In this document: positions 12,395-24,614 of the stretch, piece by piece
Layout of the letters: each line of letters opens with the position of its first letter
Position numbering within the stretch: position 1 is the first letter of the stretch
Assembly: GCA_051453625.1 (NCBI GenBank)
Contig: JBOZIK010000001.1
Coordinates: forward strand, 102,191,859-102,255,858
Direction of reading: 5' to 3'
Source of the DNA: Welwitschia mirabilis
Taxonomy: Eukaryota > Gnetophyta > Gnetopsida > Welwitschiales
Length of the DNA: 64,000 bases
The notes under the pieces: generated by a model
The model's input: only the letters and a program-made list of their open reading frames with translations
Database searches by the model: none
What the model was told of the DNA's origin: nothing
Program-made: the position numbers and the translations under genes

Positions 12395-14480
12395 GAGGGA
12401 TATATTATCAAAGAACTTAATGAAGAAAGGAAAGAGATAATCCAACCAAGTAATGATGAAGTCAACACTGAGGAGAAGAGAGATAAAGAAAAAACAAATA
12501 AAAAGCAAACAAACTTAATAGAGAATAGACTTATATATTTTAATAAAATAAACCAACTTAAAGATTCTCCACATGTTTTCCATCTCTTTCATTTGTACTT
12601 CCATGAAAAACCTCAAATGACATCCCTTCTTCTACACCTACTTCTACATTATCTTGTGATCTTAATAATGATAACCTTCTCCCTCTCTCCCATTTAAACA
12701 TTTAAATAACTGTCAAATTTCATTCCTCTCCTTGAATTTAATGAAACACATCACTTTTAGGAGTCTACTCCCAAAATCTCTCAACCTTTTCATTTTAACA
12801 CTTCATGTGCTATAAAAAGTAATATCTTTTTCTCTTCTACAAATTCAACTCTGCCTTGTGCTTTTAATGCATACTATTTTTAAAAACAAGACTTAGGATA
12901 TATTGAAACTCTAAATTAGGGCAAACGTTATCTTCTTGATCCAAATCCATGCTTATAATTTAACATTAAGGAGCTTCTTAGGTATGTTAAACCTATCTTA
13001 ATAACTCACCGTAAGAAGTTTCTTTCAAAGCCTTAGATTTCAAATAATACCATTAATGTCTTCCATGTTCAATATCAAGCTTTGAATGAAATATATATTT
13101 CAAATTATTTACATCATGAATTTAATAAGAGATTATTTTACTATTAGTTATATGAATTTTTTATCTGTTATATCGCTACTAAATATTATGAAGATAAAAT
13201 TCCATTTGGTTATGCTAATTAGAAAGGGCCTTATTTTCTTAATGAAAATCCATATCTTGAATTGAATGATAGAAAGCTTCTTATCTTACTAGACATTCTA
13301 AAGAGTCCTCAAAATATTCTTGAATACATTCTTTGAGTACCTCTTTTCATGCATTATATGATGACATTCATGATTTATGATGTTTTAATAAGAGATTATT
13401 CTTTAATAATATTTAACACTTCTTTATCTATTCTTTAAAATTTAAAATTTGTGCTATCAAAGTTTTATCCTTTTCTTGTTTTAAACTTTAATTAATTTTA
13501 CTAAAAAATGATTATATACCTTTTATTTTTTATTAATTGGCAAATATTTGTTTTAGTCCTTATTTTTCTTAGAGAATGCAATATCCTAAGACTGTAGGCT
13601 TAGGAATAAATCTTTATTTTTCTTTATTTTTGATAGAAGTGTTGAATAAATTTTAGCAAATGAATAAAACTTATTTTTAGTTTGCTTTATATTCCTTTTT
13701 GCTCTTATGTCTTTATGATNNNNNNNNNNNNNNNNNNNNNNNNNNNNNNNNNNNNNNNNNNNNNNNNNNNNNNNNNNNNNNNNNNNNNNNNNNNNNNNNN
13801 NNNNNNNNNNNNNNNNNNNNNNNNNNNNNNNNNNNNNNNNNNNNNNNNNNNNNNNNNNNNNNNNNNNNNNNNNNNNNNNNNNNNNNNNNNNNNNNNNNNN
13901 NNNNNNNNNNNNNNNNNNNNNNNNNNNNNNNNNNNNNNNNNNNNNNNNNNNNNNNNNNNNNNNNNNNNNNNNNNNNNNNNNNNNNNNNNNNNNNNNNNNN
14001 NNNNNNNNNNNNNNNNNNNNNNNNNNNNNNNNNNNNNNNNNNNNNNNNNNNNNNNNNNNNNNNNNNNNNNNNNNNNNNNNNNNNNNNNNNNNNNNNNNNN
14101 NNNNNNNNNNNNNNNNNNNNNNNNNNNNNNNNNNNNNNNNNNNNNNNNNNNNNNNNNNNNNNNNNNNNNNNNNNNNNNNNNNNNNNNNNNNNNNNNNNNN
14201 NNNNNNNNNNNNNNNNNNNNNNNNNNNNNNNNNNNNNNNNNNNNNNNNNNNNNNNNNNNNNNNNNNNNNNNNNNNNNNNNNNNNNNNNNNNNNNNNNNNN
14301 NNNNNNNNNNNNNNNNNNNNNNTAGTGAATGTTATGCTATCACTTAAACATCTTTTAAACTTAACTTATGTTTTACTTTATGAATTTACCATAACTAGTA
14401 ATTTTTACTTAGGCATTAAACTGATAAGATTTGATTCACCCAATCTTAAGATATTTAAATATCTATGAACTTCATTTGAA
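12395..14480. other. AT-rich internal/unknown sequence with 603-N gap
   Basis: After the acidic frame the plus strand still reads in short fragments up to about 13,330 (for example around RYLLDPNPCL near 12,925), but stops are dense and no domain can be named. It may be decayed internal sequence of the same element. The N run 13,720-14,322 hides the centre. From 14,323 to about 14,480 the sequence is AT-rich and unassigned. Confidence 0.4.
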
Positions 14481-14519
14481 GGAAGATGCTTTAGTTTTTT
14501 ATCTTTTCTCTCAATGGTA

Positions 14520-16430
14520 TGACTCTTTGGTTGTTGGGGGTATTCTTTCTTGTCTTTTATCTCATTTTTTTTCCTTTATCTTTGCAATTATGTGGTCATA
14601 TGGAATTTATTTTGAAGAATTATGTAAAAAATTTATTTAAAAAAAAAGAAAAGAAAAGAAAAAAANNNNNNNNNNNNNNNNNNNNNNNNNNNNNNNNNNN
14701 NNNNNNNNNNNNNNNNNNATGTCCTACTATACTGAGGTAAATTTTCCCTAGAGGAACCTTTAGTAGTATTGGTAGTTATGGAAACTCCACTTAGGGATTA
14801 GTTCGCCATGCTTCATGAGTTCTTAGTTCTCTGCCTATGATTGCACTCCCCTCATCATGAATTAAAATAAAATACTTTAAGGCTAGGAGATCAATAGTGT
14901 TTTTGGTATTATCAAAGGCATTGCATATTTCCTAGAGTTATTGTACTTACAATATTCCCACATGGTTGTTTCACCTTTGAGGATTTGGGTGTATTTTGGT
15001 GTGTTAATAGGTGATTTCATTTCTGGCATCTTTTGATCTTAGCATTTATTGTTTGAAAACATTAATTACTTAGCATCATCATAATCATTACCTATTCAAG
15101 TCATACTTTATGGAGATTTTGCATTATATCATGCATCATTAATTAGGCAATTTTATGATTACTTTTAAGAATATTTGCTAGTCTAAATTTAGGGTAGGTA
15201 CACAATCTTCTTCACGTTCCTAAGTTAACCATTTCTATTTTGTTTTTCTTATTTATTTTCTTTGGTATTTCAAAGTTATTTTCGTATTTTTTCATCATAG
15301 ATGCTTAGAACTTGATCATTTAGTAGTTTTCTTATTGATTTGTATTTCCATTTGTCACTCTTCTTTATGGAATTTTTTTCCTTTTTTTTTTAACAAATAA
15401 ATTTTCTTAGTTTATGGTGCTAATTTTTCCTATCTGTTCTTTTGAATCTTTTTAAGTTTAGTTTTCTTTAATTTTCTTTTTTGAGTTTTTACACATCCAA
15501 TACTATGTTTCAATGATTATGAGTTCATGGCACATTTCATCTATCTTTCTTAGCTTGGTGTGTTAATCTCCTTTATCATGCCTTGCTTTATCATGATTCT
15601 TAGCCATTTCCCATCTTTCGGATTCTTTGATACCTTTTTGAGACCTACTTAATGCTATTTGAGATTAACTAATTCTGCTGATGATTCCAAAATTTTTGAT
15701 CTTTTGAAAAACCCCTATCATCCTCTTTATCATCTAGATGATCAAGTAGATGATACATACATATTTGCCAAGCATTAACTCTTTAACTTTCATCTTTTTT
15801 AGACTAGATTCTAACCCTTTTTTTCATGTACAAAATGTTGCTCTTAGGCCTACCTATTTCACTTATCTATACTTAACTTGCATATGGATCTTTTTTCTTC
15901 TTATATTAATGCAATACGAAATGTGTTTATTCACTTGTTATGGATAGGACATATATTTTGAGATATTTTAAGTAAAAACTTAAATTTTTTAGGTCATTTT
16001 TACATTTTTATGATCTATAATGTATAATATGATTCTAAATGTCTATTATTTGAGTGATATAAATTATGGATAATGTTTAGTAACATGTACTTACCAGAAG
16101 AATACTTGTAGTATGTTTTTCTCATTGAATGATCAAAGCAATTCATGAGACCATGAATGAAGGGAATTATGTTATGACTAATTATTTTTTATGTATTTTT
16201 CCTTATATATTATACTTAAAAACTCAATGTTTAATTTATCAGTATCATTTTGAATTATTACTTTTTTTAATTATACATGCACATAATTTTTCTATGTTTC
16301 TATGGTAATATCTTATAATGATTATTTTATTTTAACATCAAATCTTTATCTTTTAGTTTGCTAAATATTTTAAGTAAGGGCCTAATGCACAGGTAGTGTT
16401 TTGATTTTATTTTCTAATAAGCATGATTAT
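14520..16430. repeat. Long repeat, middle segment copy B
   Basis: Partner of 6,220-8,165, in the same orientation and with the same order of landmarks. It includes ATGTCCTACTATACTGAGGT at 14,719 just after an N run (14,666-14,718), and the best example of the TCATCTAGATGA palindrome at about 15,727-15,742. No coding capacity. It is followed without a break by copy C3. Confidence 0.6.
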
Positions 16431-19205
16431 AGGTAATTAATTTTATAGATTAATTTTCAAGAGCCTATTATCCCCATAATCATCTAGAAGATAGTCTGCA
16501 TGACCCCATGGTCACTTCATCTACTAAGGTAAAACATTTTAGTTTATTTAATTTTGTAATTTACACGTACATACTGAGATGTATGAACTTGATTTACATA
16601 TTTCCATATATTATTTTATTTAAGTCAATTTGGCTTGCAATTATAGTTGTTTGCCAACTTTGTCAAGGGCTAATAAGGCTAAGTGGGGGACTATGTTATG
16701 ATGCCACATTGTAGTTTTTGATGGGTTATTTTGAGTAGTTTTGTAGGAAATTTAAATAGGTTTAAACATAAAATGATGATTATTGAGANNNNNNNNNNNN
16801 NNNNNNNNNNNNNNNNNNNNNNNNNNNNNNNNNNNNNNNNNNNNNNNNNNNNNNNNNNNNNNNNNNNNNNNNNNNNNNNNNNNNNNNNNNNNNNNNNNNN
16901 NNNNNNNNNNNNNNNNNNNNNNNNNNNNNNNNNNNNNNNNNNNNNNNNNNNNNNNNNNNNNNNNNNNNNNNNNNNNNNNNNNNNNNNNNNNNNNNNNNNN
17001 NNNNNNNNNNNNNNNNNNNNNNNNNNNNNNNNNNNNNNNNNNNNNNNNNNNNNNNNNNNNNNNNNNNNNNNNNNNNNNNNNNNNNNNNNNNNNNNNNNNN
17101 NNNNNNNNNNNNNNNNNNNNNNNNNNNNNNNNNNNNNNNNNNNNNNNNNNNNNNNNNNNNNNNNNNNNNNNNNNNNNNNNNNNNNNNNNNNNNNNNNNNN
17201 NNNNNNNNNNNNNNNNNNNNNNNNNNNNNNNNNNNNNNNNNNNNNNNNNNNNNNNNNNNNNNNNNNNNNNNNNNNNNNNNNNNNNNNNNNNNNNNNNNNN
17301 NNNNNNNNNNNNNNNNNNNNNNNNNNNNNNNNNNNNNNNNNNNNNNNNNNNNNNNNNNNNNNNNNNNNNNNNNNNNNNNNNNNNNNNNNNNNNNNNNNNN
17401 NNNNNNNNNNNNNNNNNNNNNNNNNNNNNNNNNNNNNNNNNNNNNNNNNNNNNNNNNNNNNNNNNNNNNNNNNNNNNNNNNNNNNNNNNNNNNNNNNNNN
17501 NNNNNNNNNNNNNNNNNNNNNNNNNNNNNNNNNNNNNNNNNNNNNNNNNNNNNNNNNNNNNNNNNNNNNNNNNNNNNNNNNNNNNNNNNNNNNNNNNNNN
17601 NNNNNNNTCGAGACTCACTTAAGTTGATAAAGAGCTTCAAGAAGATTGTTTTCCCCTCCATTATTCAGACGACATACTAGGACAACACCACTTACATGTT
17701 GATTAGGATGCCAACTAGACTGACATGAAAGCTAAATATAAGACTCTATTAATATTGCATCATCTCCACCATTATTTAGATGACACACAGGATGACAATC
17801 TAATTTTAGTAAATGTATCAAACTTCATCTAACTTATGTAATGTCTCATGTGCTTTGTATGCATTATTANNNNNNNNNNNNNNNNNNNNNNNNNNNNNNN
17901 NNNNNNNNNNNNNNNNNNNNNNNNNNNNNNNNNNNNNNNNNNNNNNNNNNNNNNNNNNNNNNNNNNNNNCGACATACTAGTACAACAACACTTACATGGT
18001 GATTAGGATGCCAACTAGAATGACATGAAAGCTAAATATAAGACTCTATTAATATTGAATCATCTCCACCATTATTTAGATGTGACACAGGATGACAATC
18101 TAATTTTAGTCAATGTATCAAACTTCATCTAACTTATGTAATGTCTCATGTACTCTGTATGCATTATTAGGATTTTATTTGCATCTGTTAGATTTTCTAT
18201 TTTTAAGTCTATTCTTGTTAATGAATACCAACTTTACCCTTAACTCCAATTGTCTTCATTGCACTAGAGATTCTCATGACAGTAGATCAAAGGACTAGAG
18301 GTTCATTCATTACTTGCAGAGAGAGGTCTTTCTTAGTTTTGGGCTATGTCTCCTTCATTGAAGTACTACTACTTTGTAATAAGATGTTGGTTCGACTTTT
18401 AATAAAAATATTCTTTTAGTTTTATTATGTTCATATGAATGTCCCTTATGGTTTATATTATTTATGATTCCGCGATAGCTTCATCTATGATATAGGTCAT
18501 CAAGGGCAACCTTCGTTAAGGTTGAAATCATTAGCTTAGAATCTTGCATTGCATTTTATATTTCCTGGATTAAGCATTACATATTTTTCATATTCTATTC
18601 AATGTGCTTAATAGCTTAGGTTAGTTGGGGTTAGTAACAATTACCTTGATTGATCTAAGGTATGTAGGGCTTATCTTGATGATGAAGGTTTGGTAGTTAG
18701 ATAAATGTTGCATTTAGAGTATATTTCGTTTAAATTTTTATTGTATGTTTATTTTNNNNNNNNNNNNNNNNNNNNNNNNNNNNNNNNNNNNNNNNNNNNN
18801 NNNNNNNNNNNNNNNNNNNNNNNNNNNNNNNNNNNNNNNNNNNNNNNNNNNNNNNAACGTGCTTAATAGCTTAGGTTGGTTGGGGTTAGTAACAATTACC
18901 TTGATTGATCTAAGGTATGTAGGTCTTATCTTGATGATGAAGGTTTGGTAGTCAGATAAATGTTTCATTTAGAGTATATTTCATTTAAATTTTTATTGTA
19001 TGTTTATTTTTCTTACATTGTTGATTTTCATTTTGAACCTTAACTTCATGAAAAGCAATTCTCTTTCTTCTTACATAGTGCCTTTAACGGATTATGACAT
19101 TCAAGTCCACTCTCGTCTATATTAGTATGTTGTATTTATGCATGTATTTGTGATTAATAGGATTTAATATAGAATGTAACATTTGCATAAATACATACCA
19201 CAATA
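16430..19205. repeat. Long repeat, copy C3, 3' truncated
   Basis: Third copy of the C repeat. It matches C2 up to about 19,203 (AAATACATACCACAA, compared with AAATATGCATTGCAA in C2) and then stops about 350 bp short of the C1/C2 ends. An 819-N run (16,789-17,607) covers part of it. Two 100-N runs (17,870-17,969 and 18,756-18,855) are each flanked by matching sequence (17,670-17,869 with 17,970-18,169; 18,601-18,755 with 18,856-19,010). The apparent length is therefore inflated. Carries motif copies at 16,463, 17,651, 17,759 and 18,058. Confidence 0.5.
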
Positions 19206-19289
19206 ATATTCCATAACCATTGATCTTCTTAATGGCTATTGGAATGTCTTCTTAATGTAACATCTTCTTTGCATAATGTATTCTTGGCA

Positions 19290-19455
19290 TGTCTTTTTTA
19301 AATGCTTTATAAGTTCTCTTTTTTGAACCAAATTATTATTAATTCTTTATCTTTGATCTTCCTCATCAAAATTGGTCCATATAAGCATTAAACCTGTAAT
19401 AATTAAAAACAAATTAAAAACATACTTTAAACATGATGTTAAATATGGTGAATTT
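19290..19455. repeat. Dispersed AT-rich repeat, copy 2
   Basis: Similar to 1-170 over the whole segment, in the same orientation. It begins about 85 bp after the truncation point of C3, so it marks a junction between the long-repeat block and other repeat sequence. No open frame and no family assignment. Confidence 0.55.
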
Positions 19456-22400
19456 GGCTTGGAACAAAAACTACTTCAGAATGAATTATGAAAGTCTAGC
19501 AAAAAATCAATGCCTTTCCTATGGTCATTCACTTTCAAATAGGAGAGGATGATGTAGAAGAATCTTTAGAAAATAAAAATAAAGAATCTATGTTTTAGTT
19601 AGGGATCATTTGTTAAGGTTTTAGTATAATTGTGTGAAAATAAATTCTTCAATGTGTAACTATTATGAAGGCATGATGTATGATAATCATGTAGGCACCA
19701 TATGTAATCCGCATAGAAGGAATCTTGGTGAGATAAGTTGTCACATTTGAAAAAATATAAAGGTAAATGTAACATGTTATGTTTAGAGGAAATCTAAGTG
19801 TAAGAAATAAGCTATGTGTAGATACTGTTTGTAGTACAAGGAATAAGAAGATAACCTTAGAAGGATTATTTTAGGATAAGCATTTTTATTAGAGTCTTAA
19901 AAATAATATGATATTAAAAGATAAAGGGCATGCTAAAGTTAAGAAGAAAGAAATAAAAGATCTTGAAGCTAAAGCTTGAGAGAATCTCTTATTGGATAAC
20001 TTGAGGAGATAGTTCCTAGTGTAAGATCATGACTCACTTGTATTCTCTCTTAAAGGATACAAAGCTATGACACCCTTTCTTCTCTTATCCTATTAAGTAG
20101 TATATTTTTTTCTCTTTTCTCTTTCTTCCTTCTTTAATATTATTACCTAATAGACATAGCAGAACCTAGGATCAGATTTTACTTAATCCTTTATTAGCAC
20201 TTCTATATTCTAAGAAAAATAAATGATATTATTATTATATATTTACAAATAATAGTAATTTTATAAGTTTGTGTCCATTTATTTCTAGTTTTTTGTCACA
20301 TAAAGATATCTTGTGAATAGTTGAGGAGATGTAAACTTGTTGTCAATATACATGGATAAGTTTTAAGGATGATACCTAACCAATATAGTAGGGGGTTGCA
20401 ACTCCAATTAATGGCATTCCAACTCGATATCTAGCCACCCTTCAAATGTGAGTTAGTTCTAATTTAAGTTTTAAACTATAAAAACATGGTTAGGCTCAGC
20501 TTCATAGGCTTTCGTTTCACCTCAATATACTCCCAATATAGGTGACAAATAATATTTGAGGTGGATGCATGCTTACAAATGATTCCTACTTTCTTGACTC
20601 ATCTCTGGACGGTGTAACATAATCCATCAATGCCAAGGGCTCGAGATATTAAGTTAGAGTAAGTTCATACATGGGTAGGGCATGATAGTGATGATAAAAT
20701 CCACTTTCAAAAGGATATTATAAAAAACAAANNNNNNNNNNNNNNNNNNNNNNNNNNNNNNNNNNNNNNNNNNNNNNNNNNNNNNNNNNNNNNNNNNNNN
20801 NNNNNNNNNNNNNNNNNNNNNNNNNNNNNNNTTCCAACTCGATATCTAGCCACCCTTCAAATGTGAGTTAGTTCTAATTTAAGTTTTAAACTATACAAAC
20901 ATGGTTAGGCTGAACTTCATAGGCTTTCGTTTCACCTCAATATACCCCCAATATAGGTGACAAATAATATCTGAGGTGGATGCATGCTTACAAATGATTC
21001 CTACTTTCTTGAATCATCTCTGGACAGTGTAACATAATCCATCAATGCCAAGGGCTCGAGATATTAAGTTAGAGTAAGTTCATACGTGGGTAGGACATGA
21101 TAGTGATGATAAAATCCACTTTCAAAAGGATATTATAAAAAAAAAAGATGTAATGCAATCCACCTTGATGATGAAATCCGAGTATGGGGATGACCATTAT
21201 TAGAATTATCTTGATTTAATCCTATTTAATAAATACATCATCCAAATGCATGCAAACAATTCTAACAAACATACATATTTAATGGATTATTTACTAGTTA
21301 TAATAATTCTAATCATCATTTGGTTTATTTTATATAAACAACTATAAAATGAAAGCAAGCATATAATAACATTTCTATATTTAAGATTATAATAATAAAA
21401 ATCTAGATAAAGGAAATATTCTTTTATTTTATATCTAAATAAAATAAATATTATTTTCTTTTTCTTTCAATTATAATAAAAATATTCAAAATGTATCAAA
21501 TAACATCTTACTAATGTACTTAAAGAACTTAAAANNNNNNNNNNNNNNNNNNNNNNNNNNNNNNNNNNNNNNNNNNNNNNNNNNNNNNNNNNNNNNNNNN
21601 NNNNNNNNNNNNNNNNNNNNNNNNNNNNNNNNNNTATAGAAACAACTATAAAATGAAAGCAAGCATATAAGAACATTTCTATATTTAAGATTATAATAAT
21701 AAAAATCTAGATAAAGGAAATATTCTTTTATTTTATATCTAAATACAGTAAATATTATTTTCTTTTTCTTTCAATTATAATAAAAATATTCAGAATGTAT
21801 CAAATAACATCTTACTAATGTACTTAAAGAACTTAAAACATAACTGGATCTATGTCAATCCTAGAAACATTCTTCTATGCTCATATGACAATCTCCATGG
21901 ATTGGTGTAAAGAAGGTGAAAAAAGAGAGTATAGCTCAAATATAATTGTTAAAATATAAATATTTCTCTAATATTTATATGACTATATTATAAATCCATT
22001 AAAAAAATGATATTTAGAAAGTAATTATGTTACTTAAACAAATAAGGTGAAAACTCTTGTAAGCATGAACATTCAAAGTAACCTAAAGAACAAGGGTAAA
22101 AGAGGTATTTCTGCAAATAAATACCACTTATAGGTAATTTAAGTTAGATTTACTAATAGAAACATATTTTATATACTCAATTTCCCTATAAAATTTTGTG
22201 AAATGGTTTTTCTATAATTTTAAACATTAATTATAACATTTTTAGGCTCGAAAAATACATCATAGTTTAAATTAATAATTAATTAATTATGAAGAAAAAT
22301 AAATAATAGTGGTTTTTCAAAAACTAGATACATAANNNNNNNNNNNNNNNNNNNNNNNNNNNNNNNNNNNNNNNNNNNNNNNNNNNNNNNNNNNNNNNNN

Positions 22401-24565
22401 NNNNNNNNNNNNNNNNNNNNNNNNNNNNNNNNNNNNNNNNNNNNNNNNNNNNNNNNNNNNNNNNNNNNNNNNNNNNNNNNNNNNNNNNNNNNNNNNNNNN
22501 NNNNNNNNNNNNNNNNNNNNNNNNNNNNNNNNNNNNNNNNNNNNNNNNNNNNNNNNNNNNNNNNNNNNNNNNNNNNNNNNNNNNNNNNNNNNNNNNNNNN
22601 NNNNNNNNNNNNNNNNNNNNNNNNNNNNNNNNNNNNNNNNNNNNNNNNNNNNNNNNNNNNNNNNNNNNNNNNNNNNNNNNNNNNNNNNNNNNNNNNNNNN
22701 NNNNNNNNNNNNNNNNNNNNNNNNNNNNNNNNNNNNNNNNNNNNNNNNNNNNNNNNNNNNNNNNNNNNNNNNNNNNNNNNNNNNNNNNNNNNNNNNNNNN
22801 NNNNNNNNNNNNNNNNNNNNNNNNNNNNNNNNNNNNNNNNNNNNNNNNNNNNNNNNNNNNNNNNNNNNNNNNNNNNNNNNNNNNNNNNNNNNNNNNNNNN
22901 NNNNNNNNNNNNNNNNNNNNNNNNNNNNNNNNNNNNNNNNNNNNNNNNNNNNNNNNNNNNNNNNNNNNNNNNNNNNNNNNNNNNNNNNNNNNNNNNNNNN
23001 NNNNNNNNNNNNNNNNNNNNNNNNNNNNNNNNNNNNNNNNNNNNNNNNNNNNNNNNNNNNNNNNNNNNNNNNNNNNNNNNNNNNNNNNNNNNNNNNNNNN
23101 NNNNNNNNNNNNNNNNNNNNNNNNNNNNNNNNNNNNNNNNNNNNNNNNNNNNNNNNNNNNNNNNNNNNNNNNNNNNNNNNNNNNNNNNNNNNNNNNNNNN
23201 NNNNNNNNNNNNNNNNNNNNNNNNNNNNNNNNNNNNNNNNNNNNNNNNNNNNNNNNNNNNNNNNNNNNNNNNNNNNNNNNNNNNNNNNNNNNNNNNNNNN
23301 NNTTTCTGCATTTGTTTTCTAATGTATCTTAATAAATAAATTTTAAAAATTAATTACACATCAAAAAAATTACTTTTTTTAAATTTTCATGTTCATAACA
23401 CAATCTTAGACTTACAAAAAACATTTCACTAATTTATACCTACTAATTAATAAGATATGGTGTTTTTATCCTATGCCTCTATTCTAGAAATTTAATTTTA
23501 CCCTTAACAAAAATATGATAAAGTTTCTACAACTACTTAAGCAATAACTTAGATTAGTAAACTAATGGATATACTAACTAATTACTTATAAAATATCTTA
23601 ACTAAGTTATTAATTCAAATCATTGTAGAAAGAAAAATCAATCAATTCAAAAAGAATCATTTACTCTGAGCCTTAAGATTTCCATGAAAGAGTACTAGCC
23701 TAAAAAGATTTTTGAGGATCATACTTTGCCCCTAATTAGATGGTTCTAATGCATAATATATTAAAAAAATAATACTAAAATAAACATGAATCCCCAATTT
23801 TTTTCCTCTTTTTTAATAGTAAATACCTTGATCACTTAGCCATAATCATCCATTAGTAATCCTCCATCACCAAGTAAAAGAGACCCCTCATATCTCACTG
23901 AGAGCTAATAAGAGGGAAGAATATTTTAAAACATAATTTTATAAAATCCATAAATAATTCCCTAATGAAATATCACATCATTCTAGTAGAAAAAGAGATC
24001 ATATGAATAATAAGAGTAAAGAGCTTACTTAGGAAGATTAGTAGGACCTTGATAGTCAAAGATTGNNNNNNNNNNNNNNNNNNNNNNNNNNNNNNNNNNN
24101 NNNNNNNNNNNNNNNNNNNNNNNNNNNNNNNNNNNNNNNNNNNNNNNNNNNNNNNNNNNNNNNNNNNNNNNNNNNNNNNNNNNNNNNNNNNNNNNNNNNN
24201 NNNNNNNNNNNNNNNNNNNNNNNNNNNNNNNNNNNNNNNNNNNNNNNNNNNNNNNNNNNNNNNNNNNNNNNNNNNNNNNNNNNNNNNNNNNNNNNNNNNN
24301 NNNNNNNNNNNNNNNNNNNNNNNNNNNNNNNNNNNNNNNNNNNNNNNNNNNNNNNNNNNNNNNNNNNNNNNNNNNNNNNNNNNNNNNNNNNNNNNNNNNN
24401 NNNNNNNNNNNNNNNNNNNNNNNNNNNNNNNNNNNNNNNNNNNNNNNNNNNNNNNNNNNNNNNNNNNNNNNNNNNNNNNNNNNNNNNNNNNNNNNNNNNN
24501 NNNNNNNNNNNNNNNNNNNNNNNNNNNNNNNNNNNNNNNNNNNNNNNNNNNNNNNNNNNNNNNNN

Positions 24566-24614
<49 letters not shown>

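Larger units (their letters stand above)
6071..18100. promoter_or_regulatory. Family of TCATCTAGATGA-type near-palindromic motifs
   Basis: A motif of roughly 25-35 bp recurs at about 6,071, 6,151, 7,421, 8,194, 8,661, 8,769, 10,028, 10,128, 12,081, 15,714, 16,463, 17,651, 17,759 and 18,058. Its centre is AT(C/T)TAGATGAC or the 14-bp palindrome ATCATCTAGATGAT (perfect near 15,729-15,742). It is usually followed about 6 bp later by a second AGATGAT or GATGACA half-site. It is concentrated in the putative LTR copies. Spaced near-palindromic repeats in LTRs are typical of enhancer-like regulatory regions of plant LTR elements; the regulatory role here is inference. Confidence 0.5.

Noticed and set aside
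16731-17661. Long open frames of nearly 300 codons around 16.7-17.7 kb
   Set aside because: They consist of N; only a few codons at each end are real sequence.
22283-23311. A 342-codon open frame on the minus strand
   Set aside because: Almost entirely the 967-N run; the real ends are AT-rich and not protein-like.
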